Shown here: positions 1-8,033 of the stretch, in pieces
Position numbering within the stretch: the stretch's first letter is position 1
Layout: every line of letters starts with the position of its first letter
Origin: Hydnum rufescens UP504
Taxonomy: Eukaryota > Basidiomycota > Agaricomycetes > Cantharellales > Hydnaceae
Length of the DNA stretch: 10,227 nt
NCBI GenBank assembly: GCA_014904985.1
Contig: MU129262.1
Span: 23,441 to 33,667, forward strand
Reading direction: 5' to 3'
Program-made: the position numbers and the translations under genes
The notes under the pieces: generated by a model
What the model was told of the DNA's origin: nothing
The model's input: only the letters and a program-made list of their open reading frames with translations
The model's database searches: none

Positions 1-277
1 CTCACAAGCACTCTTGATCCAGGCCTGACAGCTGGGGGGACGGTGTTTAGTGGGCAGCAAAGAAGTCTACAGTCAATATCGTATTAGTACTATATCAATG
101 TACTACACAAAAAAAGAGGGGACATTACAGATTTTTTTGCGTACTTTTGTGTACACTCAATCTCGACCCACAACGTGAGGAGATGCAAATACTCCTTATC
201 AGAAGACAAAGCAGAGGCCAAATTGAATTGGGTAAGAGCCAGGAAAGGCACTCATCCTTTTCCGAAGCGCCTGTACC
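1..277. other. Left flank without recognised gene
   Basis: No open frame of useful length and no recognisable family on either strand. The stretch is A/T-rich with short homopolymers, for example a T7 near 131. It ends where the minus-strand repeat-protein frame runs out at a stop near 278. Confidence 0.5.
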
Positions 278-1519
278 TTATTGAAGGCAATTGGAGCGGC
301 GACCCGGACAATCCGGATTGGGTGTATTAGGATGATCCAGACTGGGGCGTGGGCGTACTAGGATGATTTTCGCTTGGGGTATTAGGACAATCCGCGGCAG
401 GGGTATTGGGACGATCCGCGGTGGGGGTATTGGGACGATCCGTGGTGGGGGTATTGGGACGATCCGTGGCGGGGTATTGGGACGATCCCATGGCAGGGGT
501 ATTGGGATGATCCATGGCAGGGGTATTGGGACGATCCACGCGGGGGTACCAGGATGATCCCCAGTGGGGGTATTGGGATGATCCGCGGCGGGGGTATTGG
601 GACAATCCCCGGCGGGGGTATTGGGACAATCCCCGGCAGGGTATTGGGATGATCCACATGGGGGGTACCAGGACAATCCGCGTTGGGGTACCAGGATGAT
701 CCACATGGGGGGTACAGGACAATCCGCGTTGGGGGTACCAGGATGATCCACATGGGGGGTACCAGGACAATCCGCGTTGGGGGTACCAGGATGATCCACA
801 TGGGGGGTACCAGGACGATCCATGTTGGGGGGTACCAGGACGACCTGCGCTGGGGGTATTAGGATGATCCACACTGAGGGTATTGGGACGATCGGCACTG
901 GGCAAAGGCGGGTCAGGTTGTTGGGGTGAAGAGAGACGAGAAAATGGCACGGGTGAGGAACCGGGTGCAGTGGATGAGAATCGTGGAGGTACACTGCTGG
1001 ATGGTGAATGAATTGACGATGTGCGGGAACCCATAATACGCTCCGATCGTCTACGTTCTATACTGATTGAGCTGACACTCTTTACCCTTTTTCTTGGCGC
1101 ACCACTGCTAGAAGCAGTAGCGCTTTCCTGATGCCTTTTTCTCTTACCTTTGCCCTTGCTCGGCTCGTTAGGGATCCCAGTTTCTTTGGCTACCTTCTCC
1201 CATTCAGCCATCATAGCGGCATTGCGCGCTATGTTGGCACGACGCCTCCTCTCTATCTCGGGAGTCACTGTGCTGAGTTTAGGAGGGCTTGGACGACGTG
1301 GGGTGGGAGTTCAACGGTAGTGTCGTTTCCCATGTGATCAGTACTCGCTAGATCCGCATCATCGTTGTCATCACCCTGGCGGTCGTCAGCTCTGCTGTTG
1401 TTGATGAACGATATAGAAGAAGGGTTGGGAGCTCCGATGACTGTCAAATCAAAATCTGGATCAGCCAGTGTGTGGATGGGAGACTGTATTTCTGTTGTTA
1501 TTCGTTGGGCTGGTTCGCT
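278..1519 (-). CDS. Basic protein with C-terminal 8-residue repeats, frame broken
   Basis: Not assigned to a named family. On the minus strand the frame is open from 1519 to 1265 and carries an acidic, Asp-rich stretch (RADDRQGDDNDDAD). It then continues one frame over, from about 1315 down to 327. The join falls at a four-C run (plus-strand GGGG 1300-1303). One extra base there would give continuous proline-rich sequence leading into TPEIERRRRANIARN, so I read this as one gene with a one-base loss or sequencing error. Next come basic, nuclear-localisation-like clusters (KGKGKRKRH, PRKRVK) and RRRSERI. I have an impression that an Arg-rich segment like ERRRRANIARN occurs in other uncharacterised basidiomycete proteins, but this is unchecked. 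The C-terminal half is 8-residue repeats of DxPNTPxx or DxPGTPxx type encoded by the 24-bp minisatellite. Unit-length changes move the repeat register between frames, and the end is at 327 or 278 depending on frame. No ATG start was found; only GTG and TTG codons begin the listed frames, so an upstream exon is likely. Confidence 0.45.
303..902. repeat. 24-bp coding minisatellite, about 25 units
   Basis: Head-to-tail units of about 24 bp with consensus GGGGGTATTGGGACGATCCG plus four bases. The minus strand translates it as 8-residue repeats containing PNTP or PGTP. Two blocks differ: GGTATTGGGA units on both sides, and GGTACCAGGA units at about 660-840. G-run length varies, giving 23-, 24- and 25-bp units, which is why no single frame stays open across the array. 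Translations of the opposite strand are artefacts of the repeat. Confidence 0.9.
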
Positions 1520-1612
1520 TCAATGGTTGATCACACTCTGTAAGACGTGTATGGTGTTCAGTGGAGAATAGGAAGGGATATGGACTAGCTGTAGTCAATG
1601 ATATATTGTGTA
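1520..1612. other. Possible 5' region of the minus-strand gene
   Basis: Minus-strand reading shows a plausible intron 3' end: a CACTGAAC branch-like site followed by CTTACAG, ending near 1541. That would suit an upstream intron of the minus-strand gene. The frame after this acceptor does not join cleanly to the open frame below 1519, so I do not define an exon. Confidence 0.25.
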
Positions 1613-1700
1613 GGATGCTTGTAGAAAGGCTTATACGTCATGTGGGATGCTTATAGAAAGGCTTATACGTCTGGGATGCTTGTGGAAAGGCTTATACGTC
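1613..1700. repeat. Three tandem copies of a 28-31-bp repeat
   Basis: The unit core is GGATGCTTGTAGAAAGGC followed by TTATACGTC. It occurs at 1613-1643, 1644-1672 and 1673-1700 with single-base changes and slightly different lengths. No coding role is visible. Confidence 0.85.
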
Positions 1701-2138
1701 GTTCGTGTTGTGTTGGTCTGTTTACTGATATTTGTGTATTCTTGTTTATGTTCTCCTGGTCAAAATGCGGATATCTGTGGTATAGACTGGTCAGTGCTTG
1801 GTTAGTCTTGTTAGTATGTTTCTTTCTTCTTTCTTCAAAACCTGATACATATTTCATTATGCTTACTTTTCCTTGGATGTCCAGCAACTCTAACTTAGGT
1901 CCTGCAACTATCCTTGGCTTTGGCGATTCGCGTAGAGGGCTACCAGTGGCTTTGTCTCAACAACCTTGAAGATGACTTAGCTCCAGATGGCTTATAGATA
2001 GACTGTTCTTTAGAGGCAAGCAGAAAGTTGACAGTGGTTGACAGTAATGATTCCCCAGAGAGAGTTAATTGTGTTCTGGGGGTACAGGAAATCTACCCAA
2101 GCCTTTTATACCTTTCTGAAGGTGGCTGTGTTTAAGAA
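1701..2138. other. No recognised gene
   Basis: Short open frames occur on both strands: plus-strand 1640-1969 and its minus-strand shadow 1663-1887, plus the beginning of plus-strand 2038-2307. None shows a recognisable domain, homology or splice-supported extension. A TATA-like CTTTTATACC occurs near 2103, but nothing downstream supports calling a promoter. Confidence 0.4.
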
Positions 2139-2168
2139 ATATGACTCCCCCCCATGGGTGAGTCATAT
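2139..2168. repeat. Hairpin with TGACTC/GAGTCA arms
   Basis: Inverted repeat ATATGACTC (2139-2147) and GAGTCATAT (2160-2168) around a short C-rich loop that contains CCCATGGG. The arms match the TGACTC core bound by GCN4/AP-1-type bZIP factors. Any regulatory role is inference. Confidence 0.5.
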
Positions 2169-2231
2169 GGAGTGCATAGGTGAGAACCAAAAGAAAAATA
2201 ACCAAGATGATGTAATAATGCGTCTAGCTGA

Positions 2232-2338
2232 GTCATTCAATAAAGAGACAAAAGGATTCATGAAGGGGGGTGATGTCATAGTGATGTCATTCATAAAGAA
2301 GAACTAAAGGAATCATGAGGGGGGAGGGGGTGATGTCA
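2232..2338. repeat. Two-copy tandem duplication of about 50 bp
   Basis: Copy 1 (2232-2278) and copy 2 (2286-2338) both run from GTCATTCA, through AAAGGA, TCATGA and a G-run, to GGTGATGTCA. They differ by small indels and substitutions. TGATGTCA occurs three times in this interval and resembles a CRE half-site arrangement. Confidence 0.7.
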
Positions 2339-2462
2339 CCAAGTTTTTGCTGAGCATGTGGAGAATGCTTGGAGGCAATGGTGGTCAGCTGACGCAATGG
2401 TGGAGGCATTCTGGAGGCGAAATGAAAGGATATCTCCGGGTTTTTGGAGATTAATTTGAGCA

Positions 2463-2533
2463 TAGTCCAGTGGTTAGGTGTTTGTTGTTGGTTGATAAAT
2501 GGGCAAGTGCATGGGATGGGAATTCGACTGCCC
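2463..2533 (+). other. tRNA-like A-box/B-box pair, possible SINE head
   Basis: TAGTCCAGTGG at 2463-2473 fits the pol III A-box consensus TRGYNNARNNG and continues as TTAGG, as in many tRNA D arms. About 55 nt downstream GGGAATTCGACTGCCC (2518-2533) resembles a B box and can form a weak T-arm stem. The flanks do not pair as an acceptor stem, so a working tRNA gene is unlikely. A decayed tRNA-derived SINE promoter is possible; chance is also possible. Confidence 0.25.
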
Positions 2534-3075
2534 AGAAACCAGGAGCAGTTTGCATCCGTAATAGACGTTCTTGGTATCTTAGACGAATTAGATGCGATTT
2601 TTCACCAGCTTTCTGTGGCATTCAATTTCATGTGGATTTTCTCAGTGTCGCTGAAGGCCCAAAGGTCCGCATTATGGCCAATCGAGGTTCACTGGAATGA
2701 ATTAATGAATGGATGTTATTAATTATGTATAGACACTTGAATGCTGTGATTCCTCCACATCGTACCCACCGAATAAATTCTTAATTCTGAATCCTTAATA
2801 ATGATGCCAATTCCTGTAGACTTGGTCAAGTACCTATCTATGCATATTCAGTACACAATTTTGGGTAGCCCTAATTGTAACAGTTTCCAGTCCAACATGA
2901 TGTCAGATATTTGAGTTCAGGCAACTCCTCTTTGATTTTGGTTATAGCCAAGCCAAATTTCCTGGTTTGACTACAATGACTACAACTCAAAAGTCAACTC
3001 AATAATATGTGTATTTGCAAATAATATATGATCATCAGTGTCCTCTGTTAACGGTGGTGCCATGCTCGAATCAGT
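2534..3075. other. Intergenic, nothing recognised
   Basis: A/T-rich sequence upstream of the transposase. Open frames at 2444-2722 and 2470-2700 overlap each other in different frames and resemble no family I know. No clear TATA box, terminal repeat or transposon end was found here. Confidence 0.4.
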
Positions 3076-3109
3076 AGTGACGGTCACTCAATGTGACGGT
3101 CACCGTCAC
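3076..3109. repeat. Nested GTGACGGTCAC palindromes upstream of the transposase
   Basis: AGTGAC-G-GTCACT at 3076-3088 and GTGACGGT-C-ACCGTCAC at 3093-3109 are odd-length perfect palindromes. They share the 11-mer GTGACGGTCAC. They end 17 bases before the first plausible ATG of the transposase. A protein-binding site (transposase or host factor) is possible but unproven. Confidence 0.65.
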
Positions 3110-3418
3110 TCACGTTCGTTTCTGCATGAGGCCAATGCGTGGTCGGGGCCGCCCTGGGTACAGTCTTCTTAGCAAGAGGGATGTACTCAGTGAGGCATCT
3201 GTTGCAATAGAGACCCAGAAAGACATTCATTTATGGGCGGCCGACATTGCCTCCTGGGAGGATTTACCAGGTTTTCCTGAGCCCGACGACGGAGCACCTG
3301 TAAACATCAGTTATGAGCACCACATGGAGAAGCCGGCCCCCCGTCAAAAGAAATACCCCGGTTCTGTGTGTATCTCCTGTATCCTGGTGTAATTCTCGAC
3401 TGAATTTCCACCCCACAG

Positions 3419-4315
3419 GACCGACCGCTTATGGACTGGGTGCTGTGTCGTCAAGAGTATCTTGATTCTCTCCTTTTCCTAGAGGGGAGAGGCGAGGCTC
3501 TTGTCGTTACCGGGTGTCCCCTATGCTGGGAACCAGGTGTGAGCGGGGTTTATCGATGCAATGACTGTTTGGGAGGGGCGCTTTTGTGTTGCAAGTGCAC
3601 TCTCACCATTCATGAAAATCTCCCTCTTCACAACATCTGAGTAAGTTCTGCATGTCTGTCTCATTTTTTCCTTATCTCACATGGATGATCTCAGGTGTGG
3701 ACTGGCCAGATGTTTGAGCACGCCTCACTGAGGGGCCTTGGCCTCACTGTCCAATTAGGTCATCTGGCGTATCAGAAATGTCCTGTCCCAGTTTATGCCT
3801 CATCTTCATTCATTGTCATCCATATGAATGGAGTTCATAGCATTCGTGTCACGTTCTGTGGCTGTTCCAATGCACCTCACCATCGTGTTCAACTCCTTCG
3901 CCGGCGTTGGTTCCCGTCCACGGTTTTGCAGCCGAAGTCGTGTGCTACATTCAAGGTCCTACATCAATATCATCTTCTCTCTCTCTCATCAAAAATATCT
4001 ATCCACCACTTCTACGACATGCTCGAACGTTTAACCAACAACACAGGATTAGTCCCAGTACCGGTATGGTGGCAATATGAATCAAATGATCGTCGCTCCT
4101 TACTGACTAACACACACTCAGAATAAATACAAATCTTTTTGTCGAATGGTGCGCGAATGGAGGCACTTGAAAATGCTCAAGCAAGCCGGTCGTGGGAATG
4201 ATCCATCCGGCATGTTAGGTACCGCCTCTGGCGAACTCGCGGTCATATGTCCTGCATGCCCCGAGCCCGGAGTGAACCTTCCAGAAGAGTGGATGAACAC
4301 TCCGGAAGAGGAAAG
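3419..4315 (+). other. CxC2-like cysteine cluster region of the KDZ protein
   Basis: This spans exons 2-4. Counting from the ATG at 3126, likely metal ligands are Cys113, Cys116, Cys127, Cys130, Cys137 or 138, Cys140, His145 and His151 in exon 2. Cys209 and Cys211 (FCGC) lie in exon 3, and Cys320 and Cys323 (CPAC) in exon 4. The pattern is that of the zinc-binding cluster placed before the transposase core in fungal KDZ proteins. All the paired cysteines are present, so this part has not visibly decayed apart from the TGA at codon 154. Confidence 0.85.
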
Positions 4316-4364
4316 GTATGGTGTATCTAATCTGTTGCAAAATTGATGCTTACTCGCTATCAAG

Positions 4365-5170
4365 GTTTCTGTATGATGGGATATATGCTATCAATGCAAA
4401 TTTCCACCTCAAAAATCGTGTGCGAAGCTCTGTTGACCCCGGTCTAGGCACCGGATGGGCATACTTTGTCGACGATCAAGCGTACAGTATGTATTTGCTG
4501 AAACATACATCCCAAAAGGATGTAAGTGTTTTGTGCATGCTATGAGCGATCATTCGTTTGTTTATCCATATCTCCCCAGATTTCTTCCTGTGCAGCGTTT
4601 GCAGCGTTAGATCATGCAAATACCAAAAAATCAGATGGACTCCGAGTAACTGGCGTTGGAGCCATCGTATGCGCCCATCATGGCTTGCTTCGCCCCAATG
4701 GCATTGGAGATTTGCAGAAAGGAGAGCGGTTCGCCCTCTCCTTATGTTTTTACGATGCAAGCACTAATGACAGATTTAGGTTTTGCAACATGGATTATAT
4801 TATGTTTTCGAGCCTTCAGGGACAAAATTAGGACATATTATGATCTCGTACGATATATTTTGCCAATGGATCACCAAGCTTCACTGTCAACTTCCATCAT
4901 TACCCCGGAATTCCAGATTGACCCCAACGTTACGACTCTGAGGGGGTTATCCCCAAATTCCACTTCGGGGCCCACAAGCCTGAAGGCCATGCCCAATTTT
5001 CCTTGACCTGGATGCCGGGGTTGGATGGACAGATGGTGAGGGTATTGAACGAGACTGGTCCGGCATAAATCCTGCTGCCAACAGTACGAAAGAAATGGGT
5101 TCTGGATGTCGACATGACACTCTAGATGACATTTGGTCTGACTTAAACTATCGAAAGATAACGACGCTCG
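4365..5170 (+). other. KDZ transposase catalytic core, exons 5-7
   Basis: From memory of the family, the acidic catalytic residues sit in an xDANFxLK motif, a SYDIxCQW motif and a GEGxER motif. Here the first reads INANF, with Asn at codon 4393-4395. The second keeps its Asp (codon 4852-4854). The third keeps both acidic residues of TDGEGIER (5029-5052). Exon 7 can be read end to end only by changing frame four times. Intron 6 (4729-4779) has an unusual GTTCGC donor and is 51 nt with no in-frame stop, so retention would keep the frame. Confidence 0.75.
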
Positions 5171-5218
5171 GTGAGTTCGCCACTTCTTCCTTTGGCATTT
5201 CTAATCTCTGTACAATAG

Positions 5219-6716
5219 GCACTTCCTTACTTCAGAAACTGCACAATGCCCTTGTCCAAAGTGCATTTCATCTTGAACAATATGACACGCTGACACAAGG
5301 TCTAGCGGATGACGATGCCAGCACATGGGAACGAATGGTGCGAGAGTGGGAGATTGATGCCTCTAAGCCAGACCCCTATACTTTACCATTGTCTAGTAAG
5401 TCTTTCTTATTTCCGTTCGTGCTAATTCTAATATCTTCTCAGATAAATCGCAGGTGCAAATACGCCTTGAACTCATCGAAATGGAGCGGGACTCATTATA
5501 TCATGGCAGTGTGTCATTGCACGATGTCAGTGCTAGTGCGTTCGTCATCATGGGTTTAGATATTGAGGATACACAGTAAGTTTGTAAGCTCATTTTAAAG
5601 TATTGTTTCTAATTGCATAATATAGGTGGAAACTCACATCGGATGTCCAATGTATGACGGAGACAATATCGTCACTGACGAGTATTGAATCACAGCAATT
5701 ATCATTGGTCAAGCGCATCAAGACATTCCGCAATATCCAAAGGATCTACATGCCCGAGGCATGCCGTTTTCTTACCTCCGAGGATGAATGCGAGAAGCCC
5801 TCCCACCCCGAAACCATTAAGCTCTTCCTTCCATCTCAGATCCCTGCGGAATATCGCGTGCAAAATACGATCGTGGATATTGAGGTCAAGTTGCGTGTTG
5901 GCCAAGCCTTTGATGCTTTGTCAAGCTTGCGCAGTTCGTTGTGTATTCGGGCCCACCTCACGAATTACAAGCAGACGGTTCGAGGCCAACACATGCATAC
6001 TCACGCGATGGCCCTCATCGAGTCTGCTAAACGCAAGACTGCGAGCATTGCCACAAAGTATACAGTGTCTTGTCAAACTCTGATATCACTCGTGGGATTG
6101 GATGGTATCGACCCTCAACTGAAGGAACTCAGGGATCGGGACGTTCGTACGCTATCTGACCCTGAAATTTCCGAGGACAAGCAAGACAGCCATACCCAGA
6201 ACCTCGGCGAGGGATCACGGGTGCTATCGTGGATCTGGATGTCTGCTGCGGGGAATGGCGATAATGAGACCCATGAAGGTGGTGTATTTGGTGCGACCCG
6301 ATTAATCCGTTGCCCAACTAATTATTCCTCTTAGCTCTGCGGGTGAATGGATGAAATTGCGTGCAAGGAAAGAACGCTGGCGGGAGGAAGTCCTCCTTCT
6401 TTGTGAGGAGATGCGTCGAGTACTAGCATTCTGTGAACATCGTGAGGCGTGGTGGATAGACCTGAGTCACTCGCAAACCAGCCTGTCCCTACCTCAACTG
6501 GAGGGGAATAAGGCATACACTCTCCGTCAGGCATCTCTACAGCAATCCCGTCAAAAACACTTCCAGTCACTCTGGAACAACATCTTATCGAGTCCTCAGG
6601 ACCAGGTCTTGCGTGAGCTGGAAGAAAAGCACAAGAACAAATCGCTCTCGTCGGGTGTGATTGAGAATGATGAGGATAAATTGCTGAGTGATGATGGGCT
6701 AGACCCTGACAAGTAA
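5219..6716 (+). other. KDZ protein C-terminal helical region, exons 8-11
   Basis: This part is largely intact. It contains WERMVREWEIDASKPDPY, the stretch ending FVIMGLDIED, and charged, probably helical sequence (VKRIKTFRNIQRIYMPEA). After these come TIKLFLPSQIP, VLSWIW and EEMRRVLAFCEHREAWW, all in the usual family order. Intron 10 removes 6279-6334 (donor GTGGTG) or 6282-6334 (donor GTGTAT); both are phase 1. The expected LRVEW is broken by a missing G at about 6343-6345, after which EWMKLRARKERW continues in a shifted frame to the stop. Confidence 0.85.
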
Positions 6717-6858
6717 TCCTATGTGCCGTAGATAGTTTCTATGTGTATATAGTTTCGGACTTACTCTCTTTCTCGGGCGCTAATACATGGTGTTGAGTCT
6801 GACATGTCATGTGAGGAACGTTCAACGCCGTTCTCTCTTGAAGTGCAACTGTGATTGT
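6717..6858. other. Transposase 3' flank
   Basis: Short spacer between the transposase stop and the 40-bp satellite. No clear polyadenylation signal or element end could be picked out. No counterpart of the 3076-3109 palindromes is present here. Confidence 0.4.
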
Positions 6859-7337
6859 GACACCCCGTTCTCGAAGCCTAGTCAGCAACTGTCATCACGA
6901 GGCCCTGTTCTCGGAGCCTAGTCAGCAATTATCATTGCGAGGCCCTGTTCTCGAATCCGAGTCAGCGACTCAAGGCCCCATTCTCAAAGTTGAGTCAGCA
7001 ACCTGATTGCGAGGCTCCCAATACCCTGTTCTCGAAGCCTAGCCAGCAACTTTGATTGCGAAGCCCCGTTCTTGAAGCCTAGTCAGCAACCATGGTCACG
7101 AGGCCCCGTTCTCAAAGCCTAGTCAGCAACCGTGGTCGCGAGGCCCCGTTCTCGGAGCCTAGCCAGCAACTTTGATTGCGAGGCCCCGTTCTCGAAGCCT
7201 AGTCAGCAACCGTGGTCGTGAGGCCCCATTCTTGAAGCCTAGTCAGCAACCGTGGTCGCGAGGCCCCGTTCTCGAAGCCTAGCCAGCAACTCTGATTGCG
7301 AGGCCCCATTCTTGAAGCCTAGTCAGCAACCGTGGCA
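6859..7337. repeat. 40-bp satellite array, about 12 units
   Basis: The unit starts GAGGCCCCGTTCTCGAAGCC, continues TAGTCAGCAAC and ends in either CCGTGGTCGC or TTTGATTGC. The first four units are diverged or shortened; the fifth carries an extra insertion (CCCAATAC-like). Units 5-12 are regular and show a three-unit higher-order pattern. No frame stays open through the array, so a coding role is unlikely. The last unit stops just before the TGGTCAGTCA end of the neighbouring element. Confidence 0.92.
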
Positions 7338-7340
7338 CCT

Positions 7341-7440
7341 TGGTCAGTCATCTAAGCCTACCCAGTTAGGTACCACTTCCGGGGCAGATAATGGTACCTA
7401 AGTAGGTCCCATCACTATTTCGGCCAATTTGGTCTTTCAT
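7341..7440 (+). repeat. Left terminal inverted repeat with internal hairpin
   Basis: Begins TGGTCAGTCA. It contains the palindromic pair TTAGGTACCA (7366-7375) and TGGTACCTAA (7392-7401), then TAGGTCCC and TTCGGCCAATTTGG. It matches the right end in inverted orientation with nearly identical spacing. Confidence 0.75.
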
Positions 7441-7621
7441 GGGCCTCCCAGAATTGGCTGAAATGGCAGAAAATTGGCCGAAAATTGGCCGAAGCTGGGA
7501 CTTAGAGAATCTCAGACTTGCAGTGGGCCATACGGGCTTATCGGGGATAATATGTTCCATTTATAATTATTTATTTATTGATTATCACTATATTATACCC
7601 TGTTTTGTTCTTATTGACTTG

Positions 7622-7652
7622 TTTATTATTTATTTATTTATTTATTTATTAG
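7622..7652. repeat. (TTTA)n microsatellite
   Basis: Runs of TTTA/TTAT inside the hairpin element, followed downstream by a 13-A run at 7698-7710. Confidence 0.85.
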
Positions 7653-7722
7653 TAAAATAAACACACCCACCCTGGGTTAGTCTCATCAGTACATCTCAAA
7701 AAAAAAAAAAGGATGTAGTAGC

Positions 7723-8033
7723 ACCACACACCCACCCTAGCAGGTGTGTGGTACCGTCTGTATAAGCCAAAAAACAAAGTACTTAAAAACAATACTTAGG
7801 ACCACACCCGCAGTAGCGGGTGTGGTGCCGTCCATAGAAATGAAAAAAACAAACTACTTAGTAGCACCACACACCCGCCGTAGCAGGTGTGTGGTACTGT
7901 CCATACAAATCAAAACAAAAAAACTACTCAGTAGCACCACACACCCACTTGGGCGGGCGTGTGGTACCGTCCGTAAAAATTAAAAAAACAAGTACTTAGT
8001 AGCACCACACACCCGCCTTAGCGGGTGTGTGGT
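7723..8033. repeat. Five tandem A-type hairpins, about 70-bp period
   Basis: The hairpins lie at 7723-7752, 7801-7826, 7866-7895, 7936-7965 and 8004-8033. Each is ACCACACACCC..GGGTGTGTGGT or a close variant, separated by A-rich spacers that contain TACCGTCC, an AAAACAA-type run and TACTTAGTAGC. The second hairpin lacks the same two bases on both arms (ACCACACCCGC/GCGGGTGTGGT). The fifth has a 13-bp perfect stem with a four-base loop. Confidence 0.9.

Larger units (their letters stand above)
3126..6716 (+). pseudogene. KDZ-family transposase with CxC2-like cysteine cluster, decayed
   Basis: KDZ (Kyakuja-Dileera-Zisupton) proteins are DDE-type transposases expanded in basidiomycetes. I assign it from many family motifs: LEGRGEA, RCNDC, LRGLGL, FCGC, LLRRRWFPST, CATFKVL, MVREWRHLKMLKQAGRG, GELAVICPACPEPG, LRVTGVGA, RPNGIGDLQKGER, CNMDYI, ISYDIFCQW, PKFHFGAHKPEGH, TDGEGIER and LSWIW. 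Eleven exons: 3126-3365, 3419-3640, 3695-4063, 4122-4315, 4365-4521, 4580-4728, 4780-5170, 5219-5395, 5443-5575, 5626-6278 (or 6281) and 6335-6716. Intron phases agree throughout. Length is about 1,020 codons, usual for the family. The start is the first ATG of the open frame (3126, or 3135); a GTG at 3093 also lies in frame. Lesions: TGA at 3638-3640 immediately before intron 2; Asn instead of Asp at codon 4393-4395; one-base losses near 4824-4827, 4903-4906, 4942-4946, 5017-5020 and 6343-6345. It ends in an acidic tail and TAA at 6714. Confidence 0.93.

Noticed and set aside
363..699. Plus-strand open frames through the 24-bp minisatellite
   Set aside because: They are opposite-strand readings of the repeat, without any unique flanking protein sequence.
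2038..2338. Solo LTR suggested by a TATA-like sequence and short repeats
   Set aside because: No TG..CA boundaries with a flanking duplication and no adjoining retroelement domains were found.
2463..2540. Functional tRNA gene
   Set aside because: A- and B-box-like sequences exist, but the flanks do not pair as an acceptor stem and no clear anticodon arm could be placed.
4476..4760. Minus-strand open frame opposite KDZ exons 5-6
   Set aside because: Shadow of the transposase exons; no recognisable domain.
5685..6083. Alternative-frame open reading frame inside KDZ exon 10
   Set aside because: It overlaps the exon in another frame and lacks family motifs; the 5626-6278 frame matches KDZ proteins.
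6859..7337. Coding potential of the 40-bp satellite
   Set aside because: No frame stays open over several units; 40 is not a multiple of three, and no splice pattern rescues it.
7723..8033. Regularly spaced palindromic repeats resembling a CRISPR array
   Set aside because: The host is eukaryotic, the spacers are themselves repeated A-rich sequence rather than unique, and no cas genes are present. It is a tandem hairpin repeat.
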